Shown: positions 10,450-22,488 of the stretch, one piece after another
Layout of the letters: every line of letters starts with the position of its first letter
Position numbering within the stretch: the stretch's first letter is position 1
Origin: Drosophila persimilis
Taxonomy: Eukaryota > Arthropoda > Insecta > Diptera > Drosophilidae
DNA: 64,000 nt
Direction: 5' to 3'
NCBI RefSeq assembly: GCF_003286085.1
Contig: NW_020825294.1
Coordinates: forward strand, 15,894,501-15,958,500
Notes under the pieces: model-generated
Databases searched by the model: none
What the model was told of the DNA's origin: nothing
What the model saw: the letters and a program-made list of their open reading frames with translations, nothing else
Made by a program: the position numbers and the translations under genes

Positions 10450-12250
10450 TCCGGCGGCGAGAAATTTATATCCCCTGCCGGACAACTAATCTCTGCTGAC
10501 GAAATACGTCTTTCCGCTGGCGAAAAACTTATTTCTGGTGGCGGGAAATATATATGCGCTGGCGGACAACTTATCTCCTCTGGCGGACAATTTGTCTCCG
10601 CTGACGAACTACGTTTCTCCGCTGACGAACTACGTCTCTCCGCTGGCAGAAAACTTAACTCCGGTGTCGGGAAATTTATCTCCGCTGGCTAAAAACTTTT
10701 CTTCGCTGGCAGAAGATTTATCTCCGCTGACAAACTATGTTTCTCCGCTGACGAACTACGTCTCTCCTCTGGCAGAAAACTTACCTCCGGTGTCGGGAAA
10801 TTTATATCCGCTGGCTTAAAACTTTTCTCCGCTGACAGACACCTTATCTTCGCTGGCAGACAATTTATCTCCGCTGACGAACTACGTTTCTCCGCTTAAG
10901 AACTACGTCCCTCCGCTGGCAGAATACTTAACTCCGGTGTCGGGAATTTAAAATAAGCTGGCGGAAAACTTTTCTCCGTTGAGAGACATCTTAACTGCGC
11001 TGGCAGACAATTTTTCTCCGCTGACGAATTACGTTTCTCCGCTGACGAACTACGTTTCTCCGCTTAAGAACTACGTCCCTCCGCTGGCAGAAAACTTAAC
11101 TCCGGTGTCGGGAAATTTATATCCGCTGGCTTAAAACTTTTCTCCGCTGACAGACACCTTATCTTCGCTGGCAGACAATTTATCTCCGCTGACGAACTAT
11201 GTTTCTCCGCTTAAGAACTACGTCCCTCCGCTGGCAGAATACTTAACTCCGGTGTCGGGAATTTAAAATAAGCTAGCGGAAAACTTTTCTCCGTTGAGAG
11301 ACATCTTAACTGCGCTGGCAGACAATTTTTCTCTGCTGACGAATTACGTTTCTCCGCTGACGAACTACGTTTCTCCGCTTAAGAACTACGTCCCTCCGCT
11401 GGCAGAAAACTTAACTCCGGTGTCGGGAAATTAAAATCAGCTGACGGAACACTTTTCTCCGCTGAGAGACATCTTATCTCCGCTGGCAGACAACTTATCT
11501 CTGCTGACGAAATTCGTCCCTCCGCTGGCTGAAAACTTATCTCCGGCGGCGAGAAATTTATATCCCCTGCCGGACAACTAATCTCTGCTGACGAAATACG
11601 TCTTTCCGCTGGCGAAAAACTTATTTCTGGTGGCGGGAAATATATATGAGCTGGCGGACAACTTATCTCCTCTGGTGGACAATTTGTCTCCGCTGACGAA
11701 CTACGTTTCTCCGCTGACGAACTACGTCTCTCCGCTGGCAGAAAACTTAACTCCGGTGTCGGGAAATTTATCTCCGCTGGCTAAAAACTTTTCTTCGCTG
11801 GCAGAAGATTTATCTCCGCTGACGAACTATGTTTCTCCGCTGACGAACTACGTCTCTCCTCTGGCAGAAAACTTACCTCCGGTGTCGGGAAATTTATATC
11901 CGCTGGCTTAAAACTTTTCTCCGCTGACAGACACCTTATCTTCGCTGGCAGACAATTTATCTCCGCTGACGAACTACGTTTCTCCGCTTAAGAACTACGT
12001 CCCTCCGCTGGCAGAATACTTAACTCCGGTGTCGGGAATTTAAAATAAGCTGGCGGAAAACTTTTCTCCGTTGAGAGACATCTTAACTGCGCTGGCAGAC
12101 AATTTTTCTCCGCTGACGAATTACGTTTCTCCGCTGACGAACTACGTTTCTCCGCTTAAGAACTACGTCCCTCCGCTGGCAGAAAACTTAACTCCGGTGT
12201 CGGGAAATTAAAATCAGCTGACGGAACACTTTTCTCCGCTGAGAGACATC
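10450..12250 (+). repeat. Higher-order repeat, period 1092 bp (52 x 21)
   Basis: The segment beginning near 10538 recurs at 11630 with the same order of monomer variants and only a few substitutions (for example gcgctggcgg versus gagctggcgg just after the start). The shared segment continues past the monomers with the tcagctgacggaacac variant. Limits are approximate. Confidence 0.8.
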
Positions 12251-13590
12251 TTATCTCCGCTGGCAGACAACTAATCCCTGCTGACGAAATACGTCTTTCC
12301 GCTTGCGAAAAACTTATTTCTGGTGGCGGGAAATATATATGCGCTGGCGGACAACTTACCTCCTGTGGCGGACAATTTGTCTCCGCTGACGAACTACGTT
12401 TCTCCGCTTAAGAACTACGTCCCTCCGCTGGCAGAAAACTTAACTCCGGTGTCGGGTAGTTTATATCCGCTGGCTAAAAACTTTTCTCCGCTGACAGACA
12501 CCTTATCTCCGCTGGAAGACAATTTATCTCCGCTGACGAACTACGTCTCCGCTGGCAGAAAACTTTACTCCGGTGGCGGGAAATTTATATCCGCTAGCTA
12601 AAAACTTTTCTCCGCTGACAGACACCTTATCTCCGCTGGCAGACAATTTATCTCCGCTGACGAACTACGTTTCTCCGCTTAAGAACTACGTCCCTCCGCT
12701 GGCAGAAAACTTAACTCCGGTGTCGGGTAGTTTATATCCGCTGGCTAAAAACTTTTCTCCGCTGACAACACCTTATCTCCGCTGGCAGACAATTTATCTC
12801 CGCTGACGAACTACGTTTCTCCGCTTAAGAACTACGTCTCTCCGCTGGCAGAAAACTTAACTCCGGTGTCGGGAAATTAAAATCAGCTGACGGAACACTT
12901 TTCTCCGCTGAGAGACATCTTATCTCCGCTGGCAGACAACTTATCTCTGCTGACGAAATTCGTCCCTCCGCTGGCTGAAAACTTATCTCCGGCGGCGAGA
13001 AATTTATATCCCATGCCGGACAGCTAATCTCTGCTGACGAAATAAGTCTTTCCGCTGGCGAAAAACTTATTTCTGGTGTCGGGAAATTTATATCCGCTGG
13101 CTTGAAACTTTTCTCCGCTGATAGACACCTTATCTTCGCTAGCAGACAATTTATCTCCGCTGACGAACTAATAATCTCTGCTGACGAACGACGTCTCTCC
13201 GCTGGCAGAAAACTTAACTCCGGTGTCGGGAAATTTATATCCGCTGGCTTAAAACTTTTCTCCGCTGATAGACACCTTATCTTTGCTAGCAGACAATTTA
13301 TCTCCGCTGACGAACTACGTTTCTCCGCTTAAGAACTACGTCCCTCCGCTGGCAGCAAACTTAACTCCGGTGTTGGGAAATTAAAATCACTTAACGGAAC
13401 ACTTTTCTCCGCTGAGAGACATCTTATCTCCGCTGGCAGACAACTTATCTCTGCTGACGAAATTCGTCCCTCCGCTGGCTGAAAACTTATCTCCGGCGGC
13501 GAGAAATTTACATCCCCTGCCGGACAACTAATCTCTGCTGACGAAATACGTCTTTCCGCTGGCGAAAAACTTATTTCTGGTGGCGGGAAA

Positions 13591-13594
13591 TATA
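13591..13594. repeat. Left target-site duplication of element A (TATA)
   Basis: TATA lies directly before the TGTAGGG terminus and is repeated at 18925-18928 after the CCCTACA terminus. Removing the element and one copy restores an ordinary satellite monomer. Confidence 0.9.
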
Positions 13595-13843
13595 TGTAGG
13601 GATCCTTGGTGGGCTCCCTACAAGTGAGTAAGAATCCGCTCCAGAAACTCCATCAAATATACGGCACACGTCGTTGTATTATATTTATTTTAATAAATGG
13701 TTACAAATAGGTTTCTTAGCATAGTTCTTTTCGCACGTCTGCTCGCTTCTGCAGTCGAACTCTTACTTCCTATCGATATATCTTCCTCTACCCTTGACTA
13801 TCCCTAGCGATAGATCGATCATTAAAGGGCTGCCAACCCTACA
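13595..13843 (-). repeat. Element A 3' LTR (left copy)
   Basis: 249 bp, TGTAGGG at the left and CCCTACA at the right. It contains tattttaataaatggtt, which provides AT-rich core-promoter or polyadenylation-like sequence. It lacks the 3-bp act present in the other LTR near its end. Confidence 0.9.
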
Positions 13844-13892
13844 TTCGGCCGTCCTGACTCATCATTCGATCCGAATGATTGAGACCACATCT

Positions 13893-16800
13893 TCATATAC
13901 TCGCCACCGTATTGGTCTTCAAAGGCCCTTCACCATCACCCACTTTCTCAACAATGTCCCGTCCATGTCTTAGTTTACGCGTCACAATATAAGGACCCAA
14001 GAATCTTCCCTTTAGCTTCAATCCGGTTCCAAATTGGGTACGCTTAATAGCTACCATATCATTAACTTGGTACTCTTTTTCTGGTTTCCGGGACTTGTTG
14101 AACGACTTGCAATTTTTATTTTGTATCTGCACTATGTTATCTCTGGCTATCTTGCGAATTTCTTCTTTCTCCTGCTGCAGCTCTAAAATATACTCTTCCT
14201 CTACAAGCTTTTCTAAGTCACTGTCATACTTTGTCCTCATTTTTATGCCTGTCAAAATCTTAAATGGGGATATCTTGGTACTTCTCGGAGGAGTGGAGTT
14301 TATAAACGATTGTACCCTACCAACATGCTTGTACCAGGCTTTCGGATCTTCTGCGCAAAGCTTTGTTAACATAGTAGTAACGACCTTATTAATTCGCTCT
14401 ACCTGTCCATTACCACGCGGCACTCCTGTCGCTATCAGCAAATGTTGGATATCCTGTTCCTTAAAATATTCCTCGAAAACATTAGCAGTAAATGCAGTAC
14501 CTCTATCCGTGATCACACGCTTCGGGTTTCCAAAAACTTCGCCCTGTTTCTGCAACCTATCAACCACATCATCAGCGCCTGTACTCTTTGTTGGATAAAG
14601 CCAGACAAATTTAGAAAAAGCGTCGACAACTACTAGGACGTGGTTATACTGTTTCTTAGTCAACTCCATCGGTCCAATATGGTCAATATGATACGTTTGC
14701 AAAGGCTCATCAGATTTGTCAATTACATTCAAATACCCTTCTTTCTTTCCACATTTTGCGTCGCTCACAATGCACTCCACACACGACTTAACAATCCTAT
14801 CCACTTTTCCTAACAACTCTGGAATAAAGTATTCGCGCTGCACTAAATCGATAGTTCTTTTGACACCAAAATGACCCTGACGATGAGCAATCATTATGAT
14901 TTCGCTTTCCATCCCAGATGGTATTACGATCAACTCTTTAACTGGATCCTTGTGCAAAATGTCATACTTCAAATAAAAGTCGTCGTAAGAACCCGACTCT
15001 AGCACCTTACAAATTGCTGATATCCAAATATCCTGACGTTGAGCCTGCTTTATTCGATGTCTCAGTGAATCTTCCAACAACAAACAATGCACTCTACTCA
15101 ATGCATCGACGTGTTTCATCTTTGTCCCTGAACGATGCTCAATTTCATAATCGAAGTCCTGAAGAAAAATGGCCCAACGAGATACCTTAACTGGAACATC
15201 TTGTTTCCTCATCGTTAACGCAAAAGCATTACAGTCAGTAATAATTTTTATCTTTCTCCCAAGCAAATACACTCTCCACTTCTTTTAGGCCTGCACTATA
15301 GCGAGTACTTCAAGCTCGTATGAAGGATACTTTTCTTCAGCTGGGGTTGTCTTACGACTCATATATTCTACCGGGTGGAAACATTGATCCTCTGAGTCCA
15401 TTTGCAAAAGTATAGCTCCATACCCATACATACTTGCATCGCAGTGAACTTCAGTTTTGCCCTTCTGATTAAACAACTTTAAAACAGGAGAACAGGATAA
15501 ATAAACTTTCAACTGATTGAATGATGTCAACTCTTCTTCACCCATTTTGAAAGAAACATCCTTTTTCATCAAGTTTGTCAGTGGTCTGGCCACGACAGCA
15601 AAATCCTTAACAAATCTACGGAAATAGGAAGTTAGGCCCAAATAGCGTTGAACTTGTTTCCTCTCGGAATTGGAAAATTTTCAACTGCCGAAGTTTTATC
15701 TTGAGATGGTCTTATCGTTGAATTCTCTATTATGTAACCCAAAAAATTAACCTTGCGCTGTAACACTTGCGATTTCTCCCATTTTATGCGTAATCCTGAA
15801 ATCTCTGCGATACTCAACACCTTCTTTAATTTTTCAAGTCCTTCTTGCACATCCTTTGATGGAATAATAATATCGTCCATATACAAAATCAAAATACCGT
15901 CATCTATCAATGGTCTGAAAACAGCATATATGTACCTCATAAATACTGAAGGGGAGTTAGTCATCCCAAATGGTACATAATTAAATTCATACTGTCCACT
16001 CTGTGTGACAAAAGAGGTATATTTACGAGAATCCTCATGTACTGGCACGTGAAAAAACCCATTAGACAAGTCCAACGTAGTGAAAACACGTCCATCCTGA
16101 AGCTTGAGTAAAACATCGTCGATTAACGCCATTGGAAAATTGTTACGAATTATCTTTTCATTAAGTTTTTTATAATCACAACAAAGTCTTTTTGAGCCAT
16201 CCTTCTTGGCGACAAGCACTACAGGGGACGAGTATTCAGAAACACTATGGCGAATTATTCCCTCCTTTAACCAATCCCTGACCTGCTTATCGACTTTCTC
16301 ATTGTCCACGTAAGGTAGGCGTCTAGGTCTTTGACGGACCGGTACTTCATCTGACAATATTATCTTCATTTCAACAGGGCTGTTTTCTGGTTTTACGGGC
16401 TTATAATTTTCTACCAATCCTGCTATTATTGACCTCACCTCACGGTTCAAATGCGACAGGTCTATTCCTCGTGAAAACTCTTCAACAATATTGCTCGACA
16501 GTATCTGATGGAACGTCTTTTCCAATTCATCAATTGCGCTCCCTGAATCCGGAGGCCTGCTCACTTGAGTATCACTATATTTAATGAACTCTAGATTGCG
16601 GCTTCCTTTAGTGAAACTACTGCTAACATACTCCTTTTCCGGTGGAACTTCAACCTCCCCTTGACGGATGTCATTTATTGAATGAAAGAAAACTCCTTTC
16701 TTCCCTATGCTTGCACTGACAAAATCAAGAACATCACTTCCAATTACACCTTCGTACAGGGTATCATCGTCACGGACTACATGGAAACACATTTCCAAAG

Positions 16801-16993
16801 GAACGTCATCCAACTTAGTAACAACATTAAATGAACCCAACGTATATATTTTCTTGCCTCCTATTCCGATCAATTCTTTTATATCGTTTTTCAACGCAAC
16901 TGGGAAAATCAAACAATGCAGTGATATCTTCATTACCGATTTCAACATTCTTAAAAGCCCGATTAAAACTGGTCTGAGAAAATTGCTGGACAT
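13893..16993 (-). pseudogene. Element A pol: RT, RNase H and integrase, broken
   Basis: The RT domain (about 16290-15660) has YEFNYVPFGM and the catalytic YMDD near 15885. RNase H follows with HCDASMYGYG near 15435 and YPSYELEVLAI near 15310. Integrase has the H2C2 zinc finger (near 14880-14770), YHIDHIGPMEL, VITDRGTAF and NGQVERINK. Breaks found by comparison with copy A': a 4-bp deletion after the RT at about 15660, a TAA in place of a leucine codon at 15285-15287, and a 1-bp deletion near 13893 that truncates the C-terminus. The aspartic protease DS/TG motif is missing at the gag-pol junction (about 16900), apparently deleted. Confidence 0.85.
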
Positions 16994-18032
16994 TTGAAAT
17001 TTTCTTCTCTGTTGCCATTCGTGAACCTTTTGCCTCGCATTGATTTGCCTTGTGACCTAGTTGATTGCAATTAAAATATTTGACGGCACTTTCCTTGCAA
17101 TACTTTGCAATATGATTACTACCTCCACATTTGAAACAACGCCTTTCATCCTTGATTTTTACCGAACTATTCTCAAACTTTGGGTTTGCCTTTAGCGTAC
17201 TTCCTTGATTTGCACTGATCTTTTCATAAATCTTAATTTGCTCACGAAAATCTTTAAAATTGTTTGCTTGGTACAGACAGCTTTTGTTTTGCTTGGAGTC
17301 TGGAATGCCCTCAATAATATATTCAATAATACTTTCTTTATCCAGCTGGGATTGACTTGCCAAGGTACACATGCTATAAAAATATTCAATTAAAGTCTCT
17401 TTATGGGTCTTCTTTCTATTTTCTAATAGCTTATGAACTTGCTTTGCCGTTAACTTCTCACTAAATTCACTTTTTAGTGCTTCCTTCAGAGAATTCCAAT
17501 CATTAATGCCTGATTGACTGCTCAAAAATAATTTCGCTGCACCTTTCACTAATGTCCTGCCATATATAAACTTTTGCAAATCATTCCAATTCACTGTTAA
17601 GGCATTAAGTTCAAAATCACGTAGCCAGTCATCAACATCCGGAGAACCATTGCCCGTAAATGCTGAAAGGGATTCTTCGATGTCTCTTAATGTGAACGCC
17701 ATGTTTACTGAACTACCAACTGCTGCTTCTCCTACCGAATTTAAAATTGGCGCGTCTTCTGTCTGTTCGTCCCCAGTTATATTGATCGTTTCTTCGTATA
17801 CAGATTCTTCGTTTTCGTCTTGATCTAGTCTAAAATACGAATATAGTCTCTCCCGTAAAACTGATTTAACACCTGAATGCTGCAGATGTAGCTCTTTCAA
17901 TTTTTCCCTCAACTCTGCTACGGTTAGGTCTAAGATTTCTTCGCGTTGCATATTACAATTAGCTAAAATATAGTTTACGTTAAATCCGCTTCCTAAAATT
18001 TGCAACACCTTAAATCTATTCTGTATATTCAA
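16827..18032 (-). CDS. Element A gag with SAP-like N-terminus and zinc knuckles
   Basis: Structural protein of the retrotransposon particle, about 400 residues from the first ATG (18032); a second ATG at 17951 sits directly before the SAP-like motif and may be the real start. Residues about 34-68 (LTVAELREKLKEL then GVKSVLRERL) fit the SAP fold pattern, a DNA-binding helix-turn-helix. The middle part is a Ty3-type capsid (WNSLKEALKSEF). Two zinc-knuckle motifs follow: CFKCGGSNHIAKYC (CX2CX4HX4C) and FNCNQLGHKANQC, whose first Cys is F or Y. The end runs past the point where the protease motif should appear (LFDFPS instead of a DS/TG motif), so the last ~35 residues probably come from a frame shift. 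Confidence 0.75.
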   Translation of the reverse strand: MNIQNRFKVLQILGSGFNVNYILANCNMQREEILDLTVAELREKLKELHLQHSGVKSVLRERLYSYFRLDQDENEESVYEETINITGDEQTEDAPILNSVGEAAVGSSVNMAFTLRDIEESLSAFTGNGSPDVDDWLRDFELNALTVNWNDLQKFIYGRTLVKGAAKLFLSSQSGINDWNSLKEALKSEFSEKLTAKQVHKLLENRKKTHKETLIEYFYSMCTLASQSQLDKESIIEYIIEGIPDSKQNKSCLYQANNFKDFREQIKIYEKISANQGSTLKANPKFENSSVKIKDERRCFKCGGSNHIAKYCKESAVKYFNCNQLGHKANQCEAKGSRMATEKKISNVQQFSQTSFNRAFKNVEIGNEDITALFDFPSCVEKRYKRIDRNRRQENIYVGFI

Positions 18033-18651
18033 TACTTGCGTATACAGACATCAGGTGTGAGAATCGTCTTTTCCAGTACACGCAGATAAACGATGCGTTC
18101 TTCTTCTCTGTCTTCTTCACGTCGTTGTCGTTCGCAGGGTATACAAGCCGCACGTGGCCGTGCGAAGTACCACTGTTGTTGTTTCGTCGTTTCTGCTTTC
18201 CTCTTTTCTGCACGTTCGCAATCTGAACGTCTCTTCAGTCCTCTTTGCTCCGTACTTTCGTCGTTGGCTTTTCACTCTTTCCCGTTTGCCTTGCTCTTCT
18301 GACGAAAACGAATAGTGTCGTTTTGCGTCCTCTTTCCCCGTCGTTTTCGGGTCTGCGTCGTTTTGTAGCCTCGTCGTTTTGTAGCCTCGTCGTTTTGTAG
18401 CTCTGTAGCTCTTCGTCGTTTTGTAGCTCTGTAGCTCTTCGTCGTTAGCTACCTCTGCTCTCTGAACCTTGACGAAAACGAATGGAGTCGTTTTGCGTCC
18501 TCTTTCCTCTTTATTTTAGTTTCTCACAGCCGCTTCTCGGCATCTGCTTTCGTCTGATCTTCGTTGCTTCGTTCGTCGCAATTTCACAATGTTGCGCAAA
18601 ACTTGATGGTATTGGCAACTTGTACACGAATACACATTCACTTGTGGTTCT
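18033..18651 (-). other. Element A 5' leader with short internal repeats
   Basis: About 620 bp between the primer-binding site and gag. It has tandem copies of a tcgtcgttttgtag unit (about 18354-18450). It also has two near-identical direct repeats of about 37 bp (18301-18337 and 18471-18507) that begin gacgaaaacgaat. No convincing ORF. Confidence 0.6.
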
Positions 18652-18669
18652 ATCCCGGACGAGCCCCCA
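18652..18669 (-). other. Primer-binding site of element A (proline tRNA type)
   Basis: On the minus strand this reads TGGGGGCTCGTCCGGGAT, three bases after the 5' LTR end. As far as I recall it is the same 18 bases as the tRNA-Pro primer site of murine leukaemia viruses. It defines the 5' side of the element. Confidence 0.85.
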
Positions 18670-18672
18670 AAT

Positions 18673-18924
18673 TGTAGGGATCCTTGGAGGGCACCCTACA
18701 AGTGAGTAAGAATCCGCTCCAGAAACTCCATCAAATATACGCCACACGTCGTTGTATTATATTTATTTTAATAAATGGTTACAAATAGGTTTCTTAGCAT
18801 AGTTCTTTTCGCACGTCTGCTCGCTTCTGCAGTCGAACTCTTACTTCCTATCGATATATCTTCCTCTACCCTTGACTATCCCTAGCGATAGATCGATACT
18901 CATTAAAGGGCTGCCAACCCTACA
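18673..18924 (-). repeat. Element A 5' LTR (right copy)
   Basis: 252 bp with TGTAGGG/CCCTACA ends, followed by the TATA duplication at 18925-18928. It differs from the left LTR at three bases and by 3 extra bases (act) near its end. Confidence 0.9.
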
Positions 18925-19634
18925 TATATATGCGCTGGCTGACAACTTATCTCCTCTGGCGGACAATTTGTCTTCGCTGACGAACTACGTTTCTCCGCTG
19001 ACGAACTACGTCTCTCCGCTGGCAGAAAACTTAACTCCGGTGTCGGGAAATTTATATCCGCTGCCCGAAAACTTTTCTCCGCTGAGAGACATCTTAACTG
19101 CGCTGGCAGACAATTTATCTCCGCTAACGAACTACGTTTCAGCGCTGACGGAAAACTTCTATCCGGCGGCGAGAAATTTATATCCCCTGCCGGACAACTA
19201 ATCTCTGCTGACGAAATACGTCTTTCCGCTGGCGAAAAACTTATTTCTGGTGGCGGGAAATATATATGCGCTGGCTGACAACTTATCTCCTCTGGCGGAC
19301 AATTTGTCTTCGCTGACGAACTACGATTCTCCGCTGACGAACTACGTCTCTCCGCTGTCAGAAAACTTAGCTCCGGTGTCGGGAAGTTTATATCCGCTGG
19401 CTTAAAACGTTTCTCCGCTGACAGACACCTTATCTTCGCTGGCAGACAATTTATCTCCGCTGACGAACTAATAATCACTGCTGACGAACGACGTCTCTCC
19501 GCTGGCAGAAAACTTAACTCCGGTGTCGGGAAATTTATATCCGCTGCCCGAAAACTTTTCTCCGCTGAGAGACATCTTAACTGCGCTGGCAGACAATTTA
19601 TCTCCGCTAACGAACTACGTTTCAGCGCTGACGG

Positions 19635-22488
19635 AAAACTTCTATCCGGCGGCGAGAAATTTATATCCCCTGCCGGACAACTAATCTCTGCTGACGAAAT
19701 TCGTCTCTACGCTGGCGAAAAACTTATATCTGGTGGCGGGAAATATATATGCGCTGGCTGACAACTTATCTCCTCTGGCGGACAATTTGTCTCCGCTGAC
19801 GAACTACGTCTCTCCGCTGTCAGAAAACTTAGCTCCGGTGTCGGGAAATTTTTATCCGCTGGCGGAAAACTTTTCTCCGCTGAGAGACATCTTAACTGCG
19901 CTGGCAGACAATTTATCTCCGCTGACGAATTACGTTTCTCCGCTTAAGAACTACGTCCCTCCGCTGGCAGAAAACTTAACTCCGGTGTCGGGAAATTAAA
20001 ATCACTTAACGGAACACTTTTCTCCGCTGAGAGACATCTTATCTCCGCTGGCAGACAACTTATCTCTGCTGACGAAATTCGTCCCTCCGCTGGCTGAAAA
20101 CTTATTTCCGGCGGCGAGAAATTTATATCCCCTGCCGGACAACTAATCTCTGCTGACGAAATACGTCTTTCCGCTTGCGAAAAACTTATTTCTGGTGGCG
20201 GGAAATATATATGCGCTGGCGGACAACTTACCTCCTCTGGCGGACAATTTGTCTCCGCTGACGAACTACGTTTCTCCGCTGACGAACTACGTCTCTCCGC
20301 TGTCAGAAAACTTAGCTCCGGTGTCGGGAAGTTTATATCCGCTGGCTAAAAACTTTTCTCCGCTGACAACACCTTATCTCCGCTGGCAGACAATTTATCT
20401 CCGCTGACGAGCTACGTTTCTCCGCTTAAGAACTACGTCCCTCCGCTGGCAGAAAACTTAACTCCGGTGTCGGGAAATTAAAATCAGCTGACGGAACACT
20501 TTTCTCCGCTGAGAAACATCTTATCTCCGCTGGCAGACAACTTATCTCTGCTGACGAAATTCGTCCCTCCGCTGGCTGAAAACTTATCTCCGGCGGCGAG
20601 AAATTTATATCCCCTGCCGGACAACTAATCTCTGCTGACGAAATACGTCTTTCCGCTGGCGAAAAACTTATTTCTGGTGGCGGGAAATATATATGCGCTG
20701 GCGGACAACTTATCTCCTCTGGCGGACAATTTGTCTCCGCTGACGAACTACGTTTCTCCGCTGACGAACTACGTCTCTCCGCTGGCAGAAAACTTAACTC
20801 CGGTGTCGGGAAATTTATCTCCGCTGGCAAAAAACTTTTCTTCGCTGGCAGACAATTTATCTCCGCTGACGAACTATGTTTCTCCGCTGACGAACTAGGT
20901 CTCTCCTCTGGCAGAAAACTTAACTCCGGTGTCGGGAAATTTATATCCGCTGGCTTAAAACTTTTCTCCGCTGACAGACATTTTATCTTCACTAGCAGAC
21001 AATTTATCTCCGCTGACGAACTACGTTTCTCCACTGACGAACTACGTCCCTCCGCTGGCTGAAAACTTCTATCCGGCGGCGAGAAATTTATATCCCCTGC
21101 CGGACAACTAATCTCTGCTGACGAAATTCGTCTCTACGCTGGCGAAAAACTTATATCTGGTGGCGGGAAATATATATGCGCTGGCTGACAACTTATCTCC
21201 TCTGGCGGACAATTTGTCTCCGCTGACGAACTACGTCTCTCCGCTGTCAGAAAACTTAGCTCCGGTGTCGGGAAATTTTTATCCGCTGGCGGAAAACTTT
21301 TCTCCGCTGAGAGACATCTTAACTGCGCTGGCAGACAATTTATCTCCGCTGACGAATTACGTTTCTCCGCTTAAGAACTACGTCCCTCCGCTGGCAGAAA
21401 ACTTAACTCCGGTGTCGGGAAATTAAAATCACTTAACGGAACACTTTTCTCCGCTGAGAGACATCTTATCTCCGCTGGCAGACAACTTATCTCTGCTGAC
21501 GAAATTCGTCCCTCCGCTGGCTGAAAACTTATTTCCGGCGGCGAGAAATTTATATCCCCTGCCGGACAACTAATCTCTGCTGACGAAATACGTCTTTCCG
21601 CTTGCGAAAAACTTATTTCTGGTGGCGGGAAATATATATGCGCTGGCGGACAACTTACCTCCTCTGGCGGACAATTTGTCTCCGCTGACGAACTACGTTT
21701 CTCCGCTGACGAACTACGTCTCTCCGCTGTCAGAAAACTTAGCTCCGGTGTCGGGAAGTTTATATCCGCTGGCTAAAAACTTTTCTCCGCTGACAACACC
21801 TTATCTCCGCTGGCAGACAATTTATCTCCGCTGACGAGCTACGTTTCTCCGCTTAAGAACTACGTCCCTCCGCTGGCAGAAAACTTAACTCCGGTGTCGG
21901 GAAATTAAAATCAGCTGACGGAACACTTTTCTCCGCTGAGAAACATCTTATCTCCGCTGGCAGACAACTTATCTCTGCTGACGAAATTCGTCCCTCCGCT
22001 GGCTGAAAACTTATCTCCGGCGGCGAGAAATTTATATCCCCTGCCGGACAACTAATCTCTGCTGACGAAATACGTCTTTCCGCTGGCGAAAAACTTATTT
22101 CTGGTGGCGGGAAATATATATGCGCTGGCGGACAACTTATCTCCTCTGGCGGACAATTTGTCTCCGCTGACGAACTACGTTTCTCCGCTGACGAACTACG
22201 TCTCTCCGCTGGCAGAAAACTTAACTCCGGTGTCGGGAAATTTATCTCCGCTGGCAAAAAACTTTTCTTCGCTGGCAGACAATTTATCTCCGCTGACGAA
22301 CTATGTTTCTCCGCTGACGAACTAGGTCTCTCCTCTGGCAGAAAACTTAACTCCGGTGTCGGGAAATTTATATCCGCTGGCTTAAAACTTTTCTCCGCTG
22401 ACAGACATTTTATCTTCACTAGCAGACAATTTATCTCCGCTGACGAACTACGTTTCTCCACTGACGAACTACGTCCCTCCGCTGGCTG
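19635..22488 (+). repeat. Near-identical tandem duplication of 1427 bp within the satellite
   Basis: The segment 19635-21061 is repeated at 21062-22488. Four separate open frames keep exactly the same spacing (19733/21160, 20195/21622, 20677/22104 and the minus-strand 20426/21853), and their translations are the same. 1427 is one base less than 68 x 21, so one monomer in the unit carries a 1-bp deletion. A partial third copy starts near 22780. Confidence 0.9.

Larger units (their letters stand above)
7455..13594 (+). repeat. 21-bp satellite, block 1
   Basis: Tandem monomers of 21 bp, most containing ctccgctgacgaactacg or ctccgctggcagaaaac. Successive monomers are diverged variants in a recurring order, for example the gtgtcgggaaatttatat type, then ctggctaaaaactttt, then ctgacagacacctta, ctggcagacaattta, ctgacgaactacg and cttaagaactacg types. 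The first 1 kb (7464-8460) is visibly more diverged than the rest. From about 10450 a longer repeat with a 1092-bp period (52 monomers) is seen. Read in frame, the monomer gives heptapeptides such as PLADNLS and PLTNYVS, and the minus strand is also open. There are no start, splice or codon-bias signals that would make this a gene. Confidence 0.95.
13595..18924 (-). mobile_element. Element A: Ty3/gypsy LTR retrotransposon inserted in the satellite
   Basis: 5330 bp with LTRs of 249 and 252 bp, TGTAGGG/CCCTACA termini, a 4-bp duplication, a proline-type primer-binding site, gag with SAP-like and zinc-knuckle motifs, then pol. The two LTRs differ by three substitutions and one 3-bp indel, so the insertion is not the newest here. 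The RT signature YMDDIIIPS and the order PR-RT-RNase H-IN place it in Ty3/gypsy. A position near the mdg3/micropia group is possible but only a guess. There is no env. Confidence 0.9.
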
